DNA of 60,541 nucleotides from an uncultured Clostridia bacterium (GTDB lineage: Bacteria; Bacillota; Clostridia; Lachnospirales; Anaerotignaceae), in assembly GCA_944378105.1 (NCBI GenBank), contig CALWGC010000016.1, forward strand, positions 1 through 60,541, read 5' to 3'. The notes under the pieces are model-generated. The model ran no database searches and was not told the origin of the DNA. It saw only the letters and a list, made by a program, of their open reading frames with translations. Shown piece after piece: positions 42,039 to 50,279 of the stretch (position 1 is its first letter; the number at the start of each line of letters is the position of its first letter). The translations under genes were made by a program, and so were the position numbers.

Positions 42039-43040
42039 ATGAAACAACTTTCCATCACAGAGGAGATGGGCGGACAACGGCTGGACAAGTTTTTGTTCAA
42101 GTATTTCAACACCGCCCCCAAATCCTTTGTTTATAAAATGCTGCGAAAAAAACGCATCAAATATAACGGAAAAAAGGCCGAAGGCAGTGAATTGCTGCAA
42201 AGCGGCGATACGCTGCAACTATATCTTTCCGAAGAAACCATGGACGGTTTTATGGAAGAAAAGCAGCTGGCAAAAGCCAAACGCCATTTTGGTATCTTGT
42301 ATGAAGACGACCATCTCTTGGTGGCGGTGAAGCCGGCAGGACTTTTGAGTCATCCAGAGTCTCCGGCCGACCGAGACACCCTGATCGACCAGATTTTGTA
42401 TTATCTGCAAGAAACAGGACAGTATCAACCAACGAAAGAAAGTACCTTTACCCCGGCCATCTGTAACCGTCTGGACCGCAACACCGGCGGCATTGTGCTG
42501 GCCGGAAAGACGCTACAGGCGGTGCAAGAAATCAATGCCGCCTTGGCCAATAAAACGGTGGACAAGTTTTATGTGACCATGGTCAAGGGCGTTTTTTCGG
42601 AAGAAAAGGAACTGTTTGGCTACCATGTCAAAGATGAAAAAGAAAACCAGGTGCGGGTGTATAAAACACCGGTGCCGGGGGCAAAAAAAATCATCACCAA
42701 AGTAAAGCCACTGGCTGATAACGGCAAATTTACACTGTTACAGATTCAGCTGATTACCGGAAAAAGCCATCAAATCCGTGCCCATTTGAAATCCATGGGA
42801 TATCCTGTGGTGGGGGACCGGAAATATGGCGATGGCCGGGTGAATCGTTATGTCAAAGAACATTATGGCTTAAACAACCAATTCCTCTTTGCCTATCGTT
42901 TGGTTTGGCATTCAGGAGAAGGTGTTTTGGGGTATTTAAAAGACCGATGCTGGACGGCGCCTTGGCCGGAACAGCTGGAAGGGATGATTGGTGACTATTT
43001 TGGCACCAATGGTTTGTTAAGGGAGGCGAAGGAATCATGA
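42039..43040 (+). CDS. RluA-family pseudouridine synthase
   Basis: The 333-aa protein has an N-terminal S4-like RNA-binding domain (GGQRLDKFLFKYFNTAPKSF, then RIKYNGKKAE) and an RluA catalytic domain with the active-site Asp in NRLDRNTGG and the GKSHQIRAHL motif. It converts uridine to pseudouridine in rRNA, most likely 23S as for RluC/RluD relatives. Target is not readable. ATG 42039 follows AAAAAGGTGG. Its stop overlaps the next gene by ATGA. Confidence 0.93.
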   Translation: MKQLSITEEMGGQRLDKFLFKYFNTAPKSFVYKMLRKKRIKYNGKKAEGSELLQSGDTLQLYLSEETMDGFMEEKQLAKAKRHFGILYEDDHLLVAVKPAGLLSHPESPADRDTLIDQILYYLQETGQYQPTKESTFTPAICNRLDRNTGGIVLAGKTLQAVQEINAALANKTVDKFYVTMVKGVFSEEKELFGYHVKDEKENQVRVYKTPVPGAKKIITKVKPLADNGKFTLLQIQLITGKSHQIRAHLKSMGYPVVGDRKYGDGRVNRYVKEHYGLNNQFLFAYRLVWHSGEGVLGYLKDRCWTAPWPEQLEGMIGDYFGTNGLLREAKES

Positions 43041-43789
43041 AGGCGATCATCTTGGCAGCCGGCTATGCAACCAGACTCTATCCGCTGACACTGCATACGC
43101 CAAAAGCCCTGCTGCCCATCCATCAAAAGCCTATCATCAATTATATTGTGGAACAAATGGAAACCATCCAGGCGCTGGACGCCATTTATGTGGTCAGCAA
43201 CCACAAGTTTTACGATCAGTTTGAAGCTTGGGCCAAGGCGCTTTGCTGTAAAAAGCCGATCACGGTGCTGGATGATGGCACCACCAGCGAGGAAAACAGA
43301 CGGGGCGCCATTGGCGATATCCTCTTTACCATTGAAACTATGCAGTTGGATGACGAGCTGATGGTGGTGGCCGGAGATAATCTGTTCACCTTCTCTTTGC
43401 AAGCCTATGTGGACTTTTTCCACAAAATGGGCAAGGATTGTGTGTGTGTCAAACCCATCGAAGACTATGAAGCACTGAAAAGCTTTGGAGTGGCCCAGTT
43501 GGATCAGACGGGAAAACTCATTGGTTTGGAAGAAAAGCCAAAGGAACCAAAGAGCAATTTGGCCGTCTTTGCCACCTATATGTACCGGCAAGATACGCTG
43601 CCGCTGTTTGCGCGGTATATTGCCGAAGGCAATAAGCCGGACGCACCGGGGTATTTTGTGGAGTGGCTTTATCGCCATAAAGACGTCTATGCCTTCACTT
43701 TTGAGGAAGAATGCTATGACATTGGCACAGAAAAAAGTCTGCGGGAAGTTTCCGCTTTGTTTGAAGCAAGAGAACTTCAGAAAAAATAA
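43037..43789 (+). CDS. Sugar-phosphate nucleotidyltransferase
   Basis: The 250-aa protein is a short NTP_transferase: MKAIILAAGYATRLYPLTLH (nucleotide site), PKALLPIHQKPIINY, the metal-site Asp in VVAGDNLF, and GLEEKPKEPKSNLA. It forms an NDP-sugar from a sugar 1-phosphate and NTP. It resembles glucose-1-phosphate thymidylyltransferase but is shorter and lacks a beta-helix domain. The substrate is open. It is coupled to the RluA gene by a 4-nt overlap, with no other sugar genes nearby. Confidence 0.9.
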   Translation: MKAIILAAGYATRLYPLTLHTPKALLPIHQKPIINYIVEQMETIQALDAIYVVSNHKFYDQFEAWAKALCCKKPITVLDDGTTSEENRRGAIGDILFTIETMQLDDELMVVAGDNLFTFSLQAYVDFFHKMGKDCVCVKPIEDYEALKSFGVAQLDQTGKLIGLEEKPKEPKSNLAVFATYMYRQDTLPLFARYIAEGNKPDAPGYFVEWLYRHKDVYAFTFEEECYDIGTEKSLREVSALFEARELQKK

Positions 43790-43795
43790 CCAAAA

Positions 43796-43838
43796 AAAAC
43801 CGCCTCTGCCAGACAAACTGGCTGGAAGGCGGTTTTTT
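43796..43838 (+). terminator. Terminator after the nucleotidyltransferase
   Basis: AAAACCGCCT pairs with AGGCGGTTTT around an inner CCAG/CTGG hairpin, followed by T. Confidence 0.92.
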
Positions 43839-43884
43839 GTATTTGAGAAAAAACATAGAATTTGTAATTTTTTTGAAAATGCTA

Positions 43885-43913
43885 TTGAAATGCGAAAGAC
43901 AGTGTGCTATACT
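43885..43913 (+). promoter_or_regulatory. Promoter of the glycine riboswitch/alsT unit
   Basis: TTGAAA (43885-43890) and TATACT (43908-43913) are 17 bp apart with an extended TGC before the -10. Confidence 0.8.
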
Positions 43914-43960
43914 TGTATCCATGTTATGGTCAAATGATTTTCTAAGAAGGATATTTGACT

Positions 43961-44116
43961 GTGGCTCTCTGGAGAGCTCCGCGGAAATGGGCGGACGCCG
44001 AAGGTGTAATGCAGCAAAAAGCAGGGGCTCTTTGTTGCAGATCTCTCAGGCAAAAGGACAGAGTGTTGCTTTGTCTTTTCTCCGGAAAGCCGCTTTGTAA
44101 GCGGCTTTTATTTTTT
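43961..44116 (+). promoter_or_regulatory. Single-aptamer glycine riboswitch with terminator
   Basis: The sequence shows the gcvT-motif core: CTCTGGAGAG (about 43967-43976), GCCGAAGGTGTAA (43997-44009) and CTCTCAGGCAAAAGGACAGA (43-62 after 44000). Only one aptamer is present; a short helix GACAGAG/CTTTGTC after it may be the remnant 'ghost' helix of single-aptamer forms. The expression platform is a terminator, AAAGCCGCTT (44086-44095) with AAGCGGCTTT (44099-44108) and a T-run. The downstream gene is an alanine/glycine symporter, which fits glycine control of uptake. Whether glycine turns it on or off is not decided here. Confidence 0.93.
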
Positions 44117-44164
44117 TCTGGCCGATGGCCATCAAATTAAAATTTTGGGAGGAAGGAATTTATT

Positions 44165-45568
44165 ATGTTGGCATCATTGAATGCGTTTTTGAAGATCGTA
44201 GACGATCTGGTTTGGGGACTGCCCCTGATTATCCTGATTTTGGCCGTTGGATTGCTACTTACTTGCAGATTACAATTATTGCAGGTATTCCATTTGCCAA
44301 GGGCATTGAAGTATATGGTGAAAAATGAAGCAGACGGCATTGGAGAAGTCAGCAGTTTTGGCGCCCTTTGTACGGCGCTTTCGGCAACCATCGGGACAGG
44401 GAACATTGTTGGTGTGGCAACGGCTGTATGTGCCGGTGGCCCGGGGGCTTTGTTTTGGATGGTTGTGGCTGCCTTTTTTGGGATGGCAACGAAGTACGCC
44501 GAAGGGGTGCTGGCCATCAAATATCGTGTGGTGGACAAAGACAACCACGCTTTGGGCGGACCATTTTATTATATTGAACGAGGCATGGGCAAACAGTGGA
44601 GCTGGCTTGCAAAGATTTTTGCCGTGTTTGGCCTTTGCGTTGGTTTGATGGGGATTGGTACCTTTACCCAGGTAAATGGGATTTCATCTGCAGTACAAAA
44701 CTTCTTTGATCCAAACCAGGCCATGGCCGTGACTTTGTTTGGGCGGACCTATTCTTGGGCTGTGGTGATTGCCGGACTTTTGGTAACGGTTTGCACGGCT
44801 TTGGTGGTCATTGGCGGGATCAAACGAATCGCCAGCGTATCCCAGGTGGTTGTGCCATTTATGGCAGTACTGTATATTGTCACTTGTTTGTTGCTGTTAC
44901 TTTGCAACATCACGGCCATTCCTTCGGCTGTGGTGACCATTGTCAAAGGCGCGTTCAATCCGGCGGCTGTGACCGGCGGGGCCGTAGGGGCCATGACCGT
45001 GGCCATGCAAAAAGGGATTGCCCGCGGTATTTTTTCCAATGAATCTGGCCTTGGTTCTGCCCCTATTGCAGCGGCAGCAGCCCAGACCAAAGAACCAGTG
45101 CGCCAGGGCTTGGTCACCATGACAGGTACGTTTATTGATACCATTATCATTTGTACCATGACCGGTCTTTCCATTGTCATCACCGGTGCTTGGCAGGTGG
45201 AAGGATTGGAAGGCGTTTCTGTTACCAATTATGCGTTCCAGCAGGGCTTGCCCTTTAGCGGCACCGTTTCGGCCTGCATTTTGATGCTTTGCTTGGTATT
45301 TTTCGCCTTTACCACCATTTTGGGTTGGGATTACTATTCGGAACGTTGTTTGGAATACTTGACCAAAGGCAGCAAAACCGCCATCCAGGTGTTCCGTTGG
45401 ATTTTCATTTTGGCCATCTTCATTGGCCCTTATATGACGGTGGAAGCCGTTTGGACCATTGCCGATATCTTTAATGGCGCCATGGCGTTTCCAAACTTGG
45501 TAGCCCTCTTCGCCTTAAATGGTGTGGTTGTGGCAGAAACGAAAAGCTATTTTGCAAGACATAAATAA
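44165..45568 (+). CDS. alsT: Alanine/glycine:cation symporter (AGCS family)
   Basis: The 467-aa membrane protein has about eleven hydrophobic segments. AGCS signatures are ATIGTGNIVGVATAVCAGGPGA in two parts, LGGPFYYIERGMG, GIARGIFSNESGLGSAPIAAA and FFAFTTILGWDYYSERCLEY. It imports alanine or glycine with Na+ or H+. ATG 44165 follows GGGAGGAAGG. The glycine riboswitch directly upstream indicates glycine as a transported substrate. Confidence 0.96.
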   Translation: MLASLNAFLKIVDDLVWGLPLIILILAVGLLLTCRLQLLQVFHLPRALKYMVKNEADGIGEVSSFGALCTALSATIGTGNIVGVATAVCAGGPGALFWMVVAAFFGMATKYAEGVLAIKYRVVDKDNHALGGPFYYIERGMGKQWSWLAKIFAVFGLCVGLMGIGTFTQVNGISSAVQNFFDPNQAMAVTLFGRTYSWAVVIAGLLVTVCTALVVIGGIKRIASVSQVVVPFMAVLYIVTCLLLLLCNITAIPSAVVTIVKGAFNPAAVTGGAVGAMTVAMQKGIARGIFSNESGLGSAPIAAAAAQTKEPVRQGLVTMTGTFIDTIIICTMTGLSIVITGAWQVEGLEGVSVTNYAFQQGLPFSGTVSACILMLCLVFFAFTTILGWDYYSERCLEYLTKGSKTAIQVFRWIFILAIFIGPYMTVEAVWTIADIFNGAMAFPNLVALFALNGVVVAETKSYFARHK

Positions 45569-45604
45569 AAAACGGTGTCTTTTCCGATAGCTTCCGAAAA
45601 AACA

Positions 45605-45650
45605 AAAATAGCTGAAATCCTGAGAAATCATGGATTTCAGCTATTTTTTT
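45605..45650 (+). terminator. Terminator of alsT; member of the GCTGnAATCC hairpin family
   Basis: AAAATAGCTGAAATCC (45605-45620) pairs perfectly with GGATTTCAGCTATTTT (45632-45647), followed by T. The leader just upstream (AGCTTCCGAAAAAACAAAA, from about 45589) matches the leader of the hairpins after trmB and ppdK. Confidence 0.9.
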
Positions 45651-45683
45651 CCAGAGGTTTTCTTAGAAAACGGCTCTGGCTTT

Positions 45684-46349
45684 TTATTTTTCTTCTTGAA
45701 TGAGCATTAGCAAAAAGATGAGAAAGAACAGAGCACTGGAAAGAAACACCGACTGTTCCCCCAGGGCCTGGGAGGCAAAGTAGCTGCCGATGGCGCCCAG
45801 CACAAAGCAGCCCAAGATGCCGTAATATTGGGCGGCCTTTTTGCGCCGCTGGGGTTGGTGGTCACGGATGGAATAAAACAAATGCTCGGTGGCGGTGCGA
45901 AAGTTTCCGGTGCACATGGTGGAAACGTAGGTGTTGCCATGGAATTTGCGAAAACTTTGCATTTGCATGGCAGAGATAAAAGAGGTGGCCGTGGTGGCCA
46001 GCACATCCCAGCGGTCGCCGGGAAGAAACCCCACCAAAAGCAGCAAAAGCCCATTGGCCAACACAATCCGCTGCCGCCAGTGGATGCTGGGGTGTTCCCG
46101 ATAAGTACAGCGCACCCATTCAGCCACCATCAGCCCACAACCAAAGGCAAAAATGGGGATACAATAACGACTTAAGTTTTGCCAATTACCTTGGGCAATG
46201 TTCAAAGCGGCCATAAGCAAGTTGGCCGTTTGGGCATAGGAAAAAACTTGACCCCGGTTTAAATAGGTGTAGCAGTCGATGAACCCGCCGGTGAACATCA
46301 GCAATAAACAGAGCCAATAGGTATCAGAGATTTGATGTTTTGCTTTCAT
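45684..46349 (-). CDS. YoaK-family (DUF1275) membrane protein
   Basis: The 221-aa protein has about six hydrophobic segments and DUF1275 features: MFTGGFIDCYTYLNRGQVFSYAQTAN split by one residue class, and MQMQSFRKFHGNTYVSTMCTGNFR. The family is widespread, thought to be a transporter-like membrane protein, with no proven function. ATG 46349 follows AAGGAAGGTG and lies inside the end of the upstream DMT gene, a 26-nt overlap implying coupling. Confidence 0.9.
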   Translation of the reverse strand: MKAKHQISDTYWLCLLLMFTGGFIDCYTYLNRGQVFSYAQTANLLMAALNIAQGNWQNLSRYCIPIFAFGCGLMVAEWVRCTYREHPSIHWRQRIVLANGLLLLLVGFLPGDRWDVLATTATSFISAMQMQSFRKFHGNTYVSTMCTGNFRTATEHLFYSIRDHQPQRRKKAAQYYGILGCFVLGAIGSYFASQALGEQSVFLSSALFFLIFLLMLIQEEK

Positions 46350-47235
46350 GAAAAACACCTTCCTTACCAATGGGTTCATCCTTGGTTAAAATAAAGAGCG
46401 CAAGGCCAAAGAGCACCACCAAGCCGCCCACCACCGCGCCCCAGGTGGGCACTTGTCCAAAGAGGAAGAAAAAGGAGGTGGTGGAAAAAATGGGCTCGGA
46501 CAGTTTGGCTGTGGAGACATAGGCTGGGCTCAGGTATTTCAGGCTCCAGGAAAAAATGCTGTGTCCCAGCATGGTGCAGCAGATGGCAAGGCCAAAAGCG
46601 GCCCAAAGATTGACTGGCGGATAGCCCCAAAGAGGGGTATCGGTGGCCAGGGAAAAAAGTCCCGCAGAGACGGCACAAGAGAGGTAGACAAAAAAGGTAT
46701 AGACCGTTGTGGAAATCTCTTTTCTGCACTGCATGCCAAGCAGGGTATAGATGGACATGGTAAAAGCGCCAAGGAGGGCCAGGATATTCCCCAAAAAGGG
46801 ATTGGTGCCGTTGGTGGTATCGCCGATGGCGATGATGACACTGCCAAAAAAGGCCAAGAGGATGCCCCAAAAGGCCCGCCGCGGAATCCTTTGCCCCAGA
46901 AGAAAGAACAAGGCCGCCGCCACAAAAAACACTTCCATGTTGACAAAAATACCGCTGGCCGAAACGCTGGTGTAAGAAAGGCTAGCGAAATAGAAGGTAA
47001 AGTGGGCAAACAGGGAAAGGCCGCTGAGAACAGAAAGGAGCAGCGCGCGCAAAGAAATGCCGTGCAATTCCTCTCGATGCAGCCAAAGCAGCGGCAAGAG
47101 AAAAATGCTGGAAAGAGCTGTCCGGTAAAATACCAAAAGTGTGGGCGGTACCGTGGAAAATTTGACAAAAACAGAAGAAAAGGACGTCCCCAATACGCCG
47201 CCAAGAACAATCCATTTTTTGACCGTTTGATTCAT
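46324..47235 (-). CDS. EamA/DMT-family transporter (second)
   Basis: The 303-aa membrane protein has ten hydrophobic segments in two EamA halves: VLGGVLGTSFSSVFVKFSTV starts the first and GNILALLGAFTMSIYTLLG the second. It likely exports a metabolite or amino acid. It is not a close copy of the DMT protein at 3778. Start ATG 47235 has only a weak site (GAGG), spaced by T-rich sequence. The DUF1275 gene overlaps its end. Confidence 0.9.
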   Translation of the reverse strand: MNQTVKKWIVLGGVLGTSFSSVFVKFSTVPPTLLVFYRTALSSIFLLPLLWLHREELHGISLRALLLSVLSGLSLFAHFTFYFASLSYTSVSASGIFVNMEVFFVAAALFFLLGQRIPRRAFWGILLAFFGSVIIAIGDTTNGTNPFLGNILALLGAFTMSIYTLLGMQCRKEISTTVYTFFVYLSCAVSAGLFSLATDTPLWGYPPVNLWAAFGLAICCTMLGHSIFSWSLKYLSPAYVSTAKLSEPIFSTTSFFFLFGQVPTWGAVVGGLVVLFGLALFILTKDEPIGKEGVFHESKTSNL

Positions 47236-47394
47236 AAAAAAACCTCATTTTCTTTTGACATTGCTATTAGCGTATCATTGCAGAGGGCATTTGTCAAAGT
47301 GATTTTGCGTTGGAATTGTAATGAAATTTTTAGAAAAGAAAGGAAGCCAAGGGGCAAAATTTGTGGTAAAATAAAGAAATGGAGGTGCTTTGGC

Positions 47395-48756
47395 GTGGAT
47401 GCAGAACAAATGGCGCAGATCAAAAAAAAGATGGATCAAGTGGCGGGAGAAATTTTGCGCACGGCAAGAAGCCGTTTGCTGCTTTCGCTGCCGTTTCTTG
47501 GGACGGCCATTGGAAGGCTGGGGTTTTTCAACGACGATTTGGTGTTTGCCTTGGCCACCAACGGGCAGCGGCTTTATGTTTCTTCCCATTGGGCAATCGA
47601 AACCTACCGCAAAGAACCACAGGCTGTCAGCCGCGCCTTGCTTCACAGCGTGCTTCACTGCATTTTTCAACATCCCTTTGTGGCGGCCAACCGTAACCAA
47701 CAGGCCTGGAATGTGGCCAGCGATATTGCCGTGGAAGCCACCATCAACGCCATGGGGTTGGAAGAAGTGGATTGCAACGGGGTGCAGTATCAAACCTTTG
47801 TGCTGCAAATGCTTAAAAGCAAATGTAAGACGCTGACGGCAGAGGCCATCTATCGCTACTTTCTGGACCAGAACTATGGCGAAGAAGAGTATCAGCGCAT
47901 GGGCGAGCATTTTTGCCGGGACAGCCATGTGCTTTGGTGGCCCGAAGAGGAGAACGAAACGCCAAAGGGAGAGCAGCAGATAGGCGATGAGACCCCCATG
48001 GTGGATATGGAAGCGCTGAAAAAAGAGTGGGAAGAACTGACCAAGATGCTGGATGTGGACTTGGAGACGCTTTCCAAAGAAAAGCAAAAAAACGATGTGT
48101 TGACCCAAAACCTCAAAAGTCTGACGAGGGACCGGTATGACTATCGGGAATTTTTGCGGAAATTTGCCATTCGCGGTGAAGACTTGCGGATCAATGACGA
48201 TGAGTTTGATTATATCTATTATACTTACGGCCTGCGCCATTATGGCAATATGCCTCTGGTGGAGCCATTGGAATATAAAGAGATTCAAAAAATCAGTGAC
48301 TTTGTCATTGCCATCGATACGTCCGGCAGTGTGCAGGGGCCTTTGGTGCAGCGGTTTTTGGATAAGACCTATTCCATTTTACATATGGAAGAAAGTTTTT
48401 TTAAAAAGATCAATTTGCGCATCCTCCTTTGTGACGACCAGATTCAGGATGTAGCAACCATCTATTCCCAAGAAGACTTTGAACGGTATCTGAAAGGGTT
48501 GCAGTTAAAAGGCTTTGGCGGCACCGATTTTCGCCCGGTGTTTGAACAGGTGGAAACGTGGATCGAAGAAAAGGAATTTGCAAACTTGAAGGGTTTGATT
48601 TATTTCACCGACGGCTATGGCCGCTATCCGGACAAAAGCCCTTCTTTTGATGCGGCCTTTGTCTATTTGGGCTATGATCCCGACCGGCCGCCGACACCAT
48701 CGTGGGCCATGAAGTTGATATTGGAAGAGGAGCAGTTGACGGAGGATTTGAAATGA
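47395..48756 (+). CDS. DUF2201-like protein: degenerate metallopeptidase domain plus VWA domain
   Basis: The 453-aa protein has an N-terminal domain like the putative metallopeptidase DUF2201 and a C-terminal von Willebrand A domain. The zinc helix expected to read HExxH is HSVLH (84-88) with H93 following, so the catalytic Glu is replaced by Ser; protease activity is doubtful. The VWA metal site is DTSGS (308-312) with GGTDFRP and YFTDGYG. GTG 47395 is 9 nt after GGAGG. The open frame extends 314 codons upstream but is antisense to the DMT gene and not coding. The AAA+ gene overlaps its end by ATGA, typical of MoxR-VWA pairs. Confidence 0.88.
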   Translation: MDAEQMAQIKKKMDQVAGEILRTARSRLLLSLPFLGTAIGRLGFFNDDLVFALATNGQRLYVSSHWAIETYRKEPQAVSRALLHSVLHCIFQHPFVAANRNQQAWNVASDIAVEATINAMGLEEVDCNGVQYQTFVLQMLKSKCKTLTAEAIYRYFLDQNYGEEEYQRMGEHFCRDSHVLWWPEEENETPKGEQQIGDETPMVDMEALKKEWEELTKMLDVDLETLSKEKQKNDVLTQNLKSLTRDRYDYREFLRKFAIRGEDLRINDDEFDYIYYTYGLRHYGNMPLVEPLEYKEIQKISDFVIAIDTSGSVQGPLVQRFLDKTYSILHMEESFFKKINLRILLCDDQIQDVATIYSQEDFERYLKGLQLKGFGGTDFRPVFEQVETWIEEKEFANLKGLIYFTDGYGRYPDKSPSFDAAFVYLGYDPDRPPTPSWAMKLILEEEQLTEDLK

Positions 48757-50279
48757 ACATCAAAGAGGCAAAACAAGAAGTGGAACGGACGGTGCGCGCC
48801 TATTTATCCAAAGACGCCTATGGGGATTATCGGGTGGATGTGGTGCATCAGCGACCGGTGCTGCTCATTGGTGCGCCGGGCATTGGCAAGACGGCCATTA
48901 TGCAGCAAATTGCCCAGGAAATGGGCATTGGTTTGGTCAGCTATTCCATGACCCACCACACCAGACAAAGCGCCATCGGTCTGCCTTATATTGAAAAGAA
49001 ACTATACGACGGAAAGGAATATGCCGTCAGCGACTATACCATGAGTGAAATCATTTCTTCCGTCTATGCTTATCGGGAGGAGACAGGGTTAAAGGAAGGG
49101 ATTTTGTTTTTGGACGAAATCAACTGTGTTTCCGAAACCCTTTCGCCGGCCATGCTGCAATTTTTGCAGTATAAAACCTTTGGCAATCACCCGGTGCCCA
49201 AAGGATGGGTCATTGTGACGGCTGGAAACCCGCCCCAGTATAACAAAAGCGTGCGGGAGTTTGACGTGGCGACGCTGGACCGGGTAAAAAAAATGGAGGT
49301 GGAGCCGGATTTTTCCGTTTGGAAGGAATATGCCAAGCGAAACGGGGTGCATCCGGCGGTGATTACCTATCTGGAAGTGAAACCCAGCCAGTTTTATGTG
49401 GTGGAAAGCACCATCGACGGCAAGGCCTTTGTGACGGCCAGAGGATGGGAAGACTTATCCCAGATGATGCAGCTGTATGAAGAAATGGGCGAACCCATTG
49501 ATGAAGGGCTTTGTCTGCAATATTTACAGCATACGGCGGTGGCCAAAGAATTTGCGCTCTATTATCAGTTGTACCAAAAATATCGTTCCGACTATCAAGT
49601 GCTGGATATTTTGGAGGGCAAGTACGGCGAAGATGTGGTCAAACGTGCCAAAGAAGCCCGGTTTGACGAGCGGGTGACGCTGCTTTCGTTGCTGACGGAT
49701 GCAGTGATTGGCGGCATGAAAGAAACCCTTGGGGCAGAGCAGGATGTGGAGGCGCTTTATGAGCAGCTGAAGCTGTTAAAAGCCCAATCGGTGGAAGCAG
49801 AAGAGCCACAGCCTTTGGCCGAGGTATTAAAATCCCTTTTGGATATGCGCAAAAAAGAATTTGAGCTGCGCAGGGAGAAAGGGCTGCTTGGGGCCGACGC
49901 CGCCCGCACAGCCAGAAAAGTCATTGACGACTTGGAGCGGGATTTGGTGCTTTTGGCGCAAAAAGGCAATTTGGATAACAAAAAAGCCTTCCAACTTTTG
50001 AAAAAAGAGTTCGACAAGAAAGTGAAGGCCTTGGAGCAGCAGGCCCAAAAGACCAAAGAGCAGATGGAAGAAATGTTTGGATTTGTGGAAACGGTCTTTG
50101 GCAAAGAACAGGAAATGCTGCTTTTGGTGACGGAGATGACATCCAATTATTTCAGTTCTCGTTTTATTGCCAAATACGGCGCCGACAAATATTACGAAAA
50201 CAACCGGGATTTGCTGTTTTACGAACGAGGCAAAGATATTTTAAAAGAAATCAGTCTATTGGATGGGATGATGAAATAA
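48753..50279 (+). CDS. MoxR-like AAA+ ATPase with long C-terminal helical extension
   Basis: The 508-aa protein has Walker A GAPGIGKT (40-47), an ILFLDEINC Walker B, VTAGNPPQYNKSVREFD sensor 1 and a DVATLDRVKKMEV region, all MoxR-like. After about residue 330 comes a helical, highly charged extension of ~180 residues (including LLDMRKKEFELRREKGLLGA) with coiled-coil character. It is longer than usual MoxR. It should act on the VWA partner encoded just upstream (4-nt overlap). The LRR gene starts directly after its stop codon. Confidence 0.9.
   Translation: MNIKEAKQEVERTVRAYLSKDAYGDYRVDVVHQRPVLLIGAPGIGKTAIMQQIAQEMGIGLVSYSMTHHTRQSAIGLPYIEKKLYDGKEYAVSDYTMSEIISSVYAYREETGLKEGILFLDEINCVSETLSPAMLQFLQYKTFGNHPVPKGWVIVTAGNPPQYNKSVREFDVATLDRVKKMEVEPDFSVWKEYAKRNGVHPAVITYLEVKPSQFYVVESTIDGKAFVTARGWEDLSQMMQLYEEMGEPIDEGLCLQYLQHTAVAKEFALYYQLYQKYRSDYQVLDILEGKYGEDVVKRAKEARFDERVTLLSLLTDAVIGGMKETLGAEQDVEALYEQLKLLKAQSVEAEEPQPLAEVLKSLLDMRKKEFELRREKGLLGADAARTARKVIDDLERDLVLLAQKGNLDNKKAFQLLKKEFDKKVKALEQQAQKTKEQMEEMFGFVETVFGKEQEMLLLVTEMTSNYFSSRFIAKYGADKYYENNRDLLFYERGKDILKEISLLDGMMK

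Noticed and set aside
46453..47394. Upstream extension of the VWA gene by 314 codons
   Set aside because: It runs antisense through the DMT transporter gene; GTG 47395 has a well-placed GGAGG.
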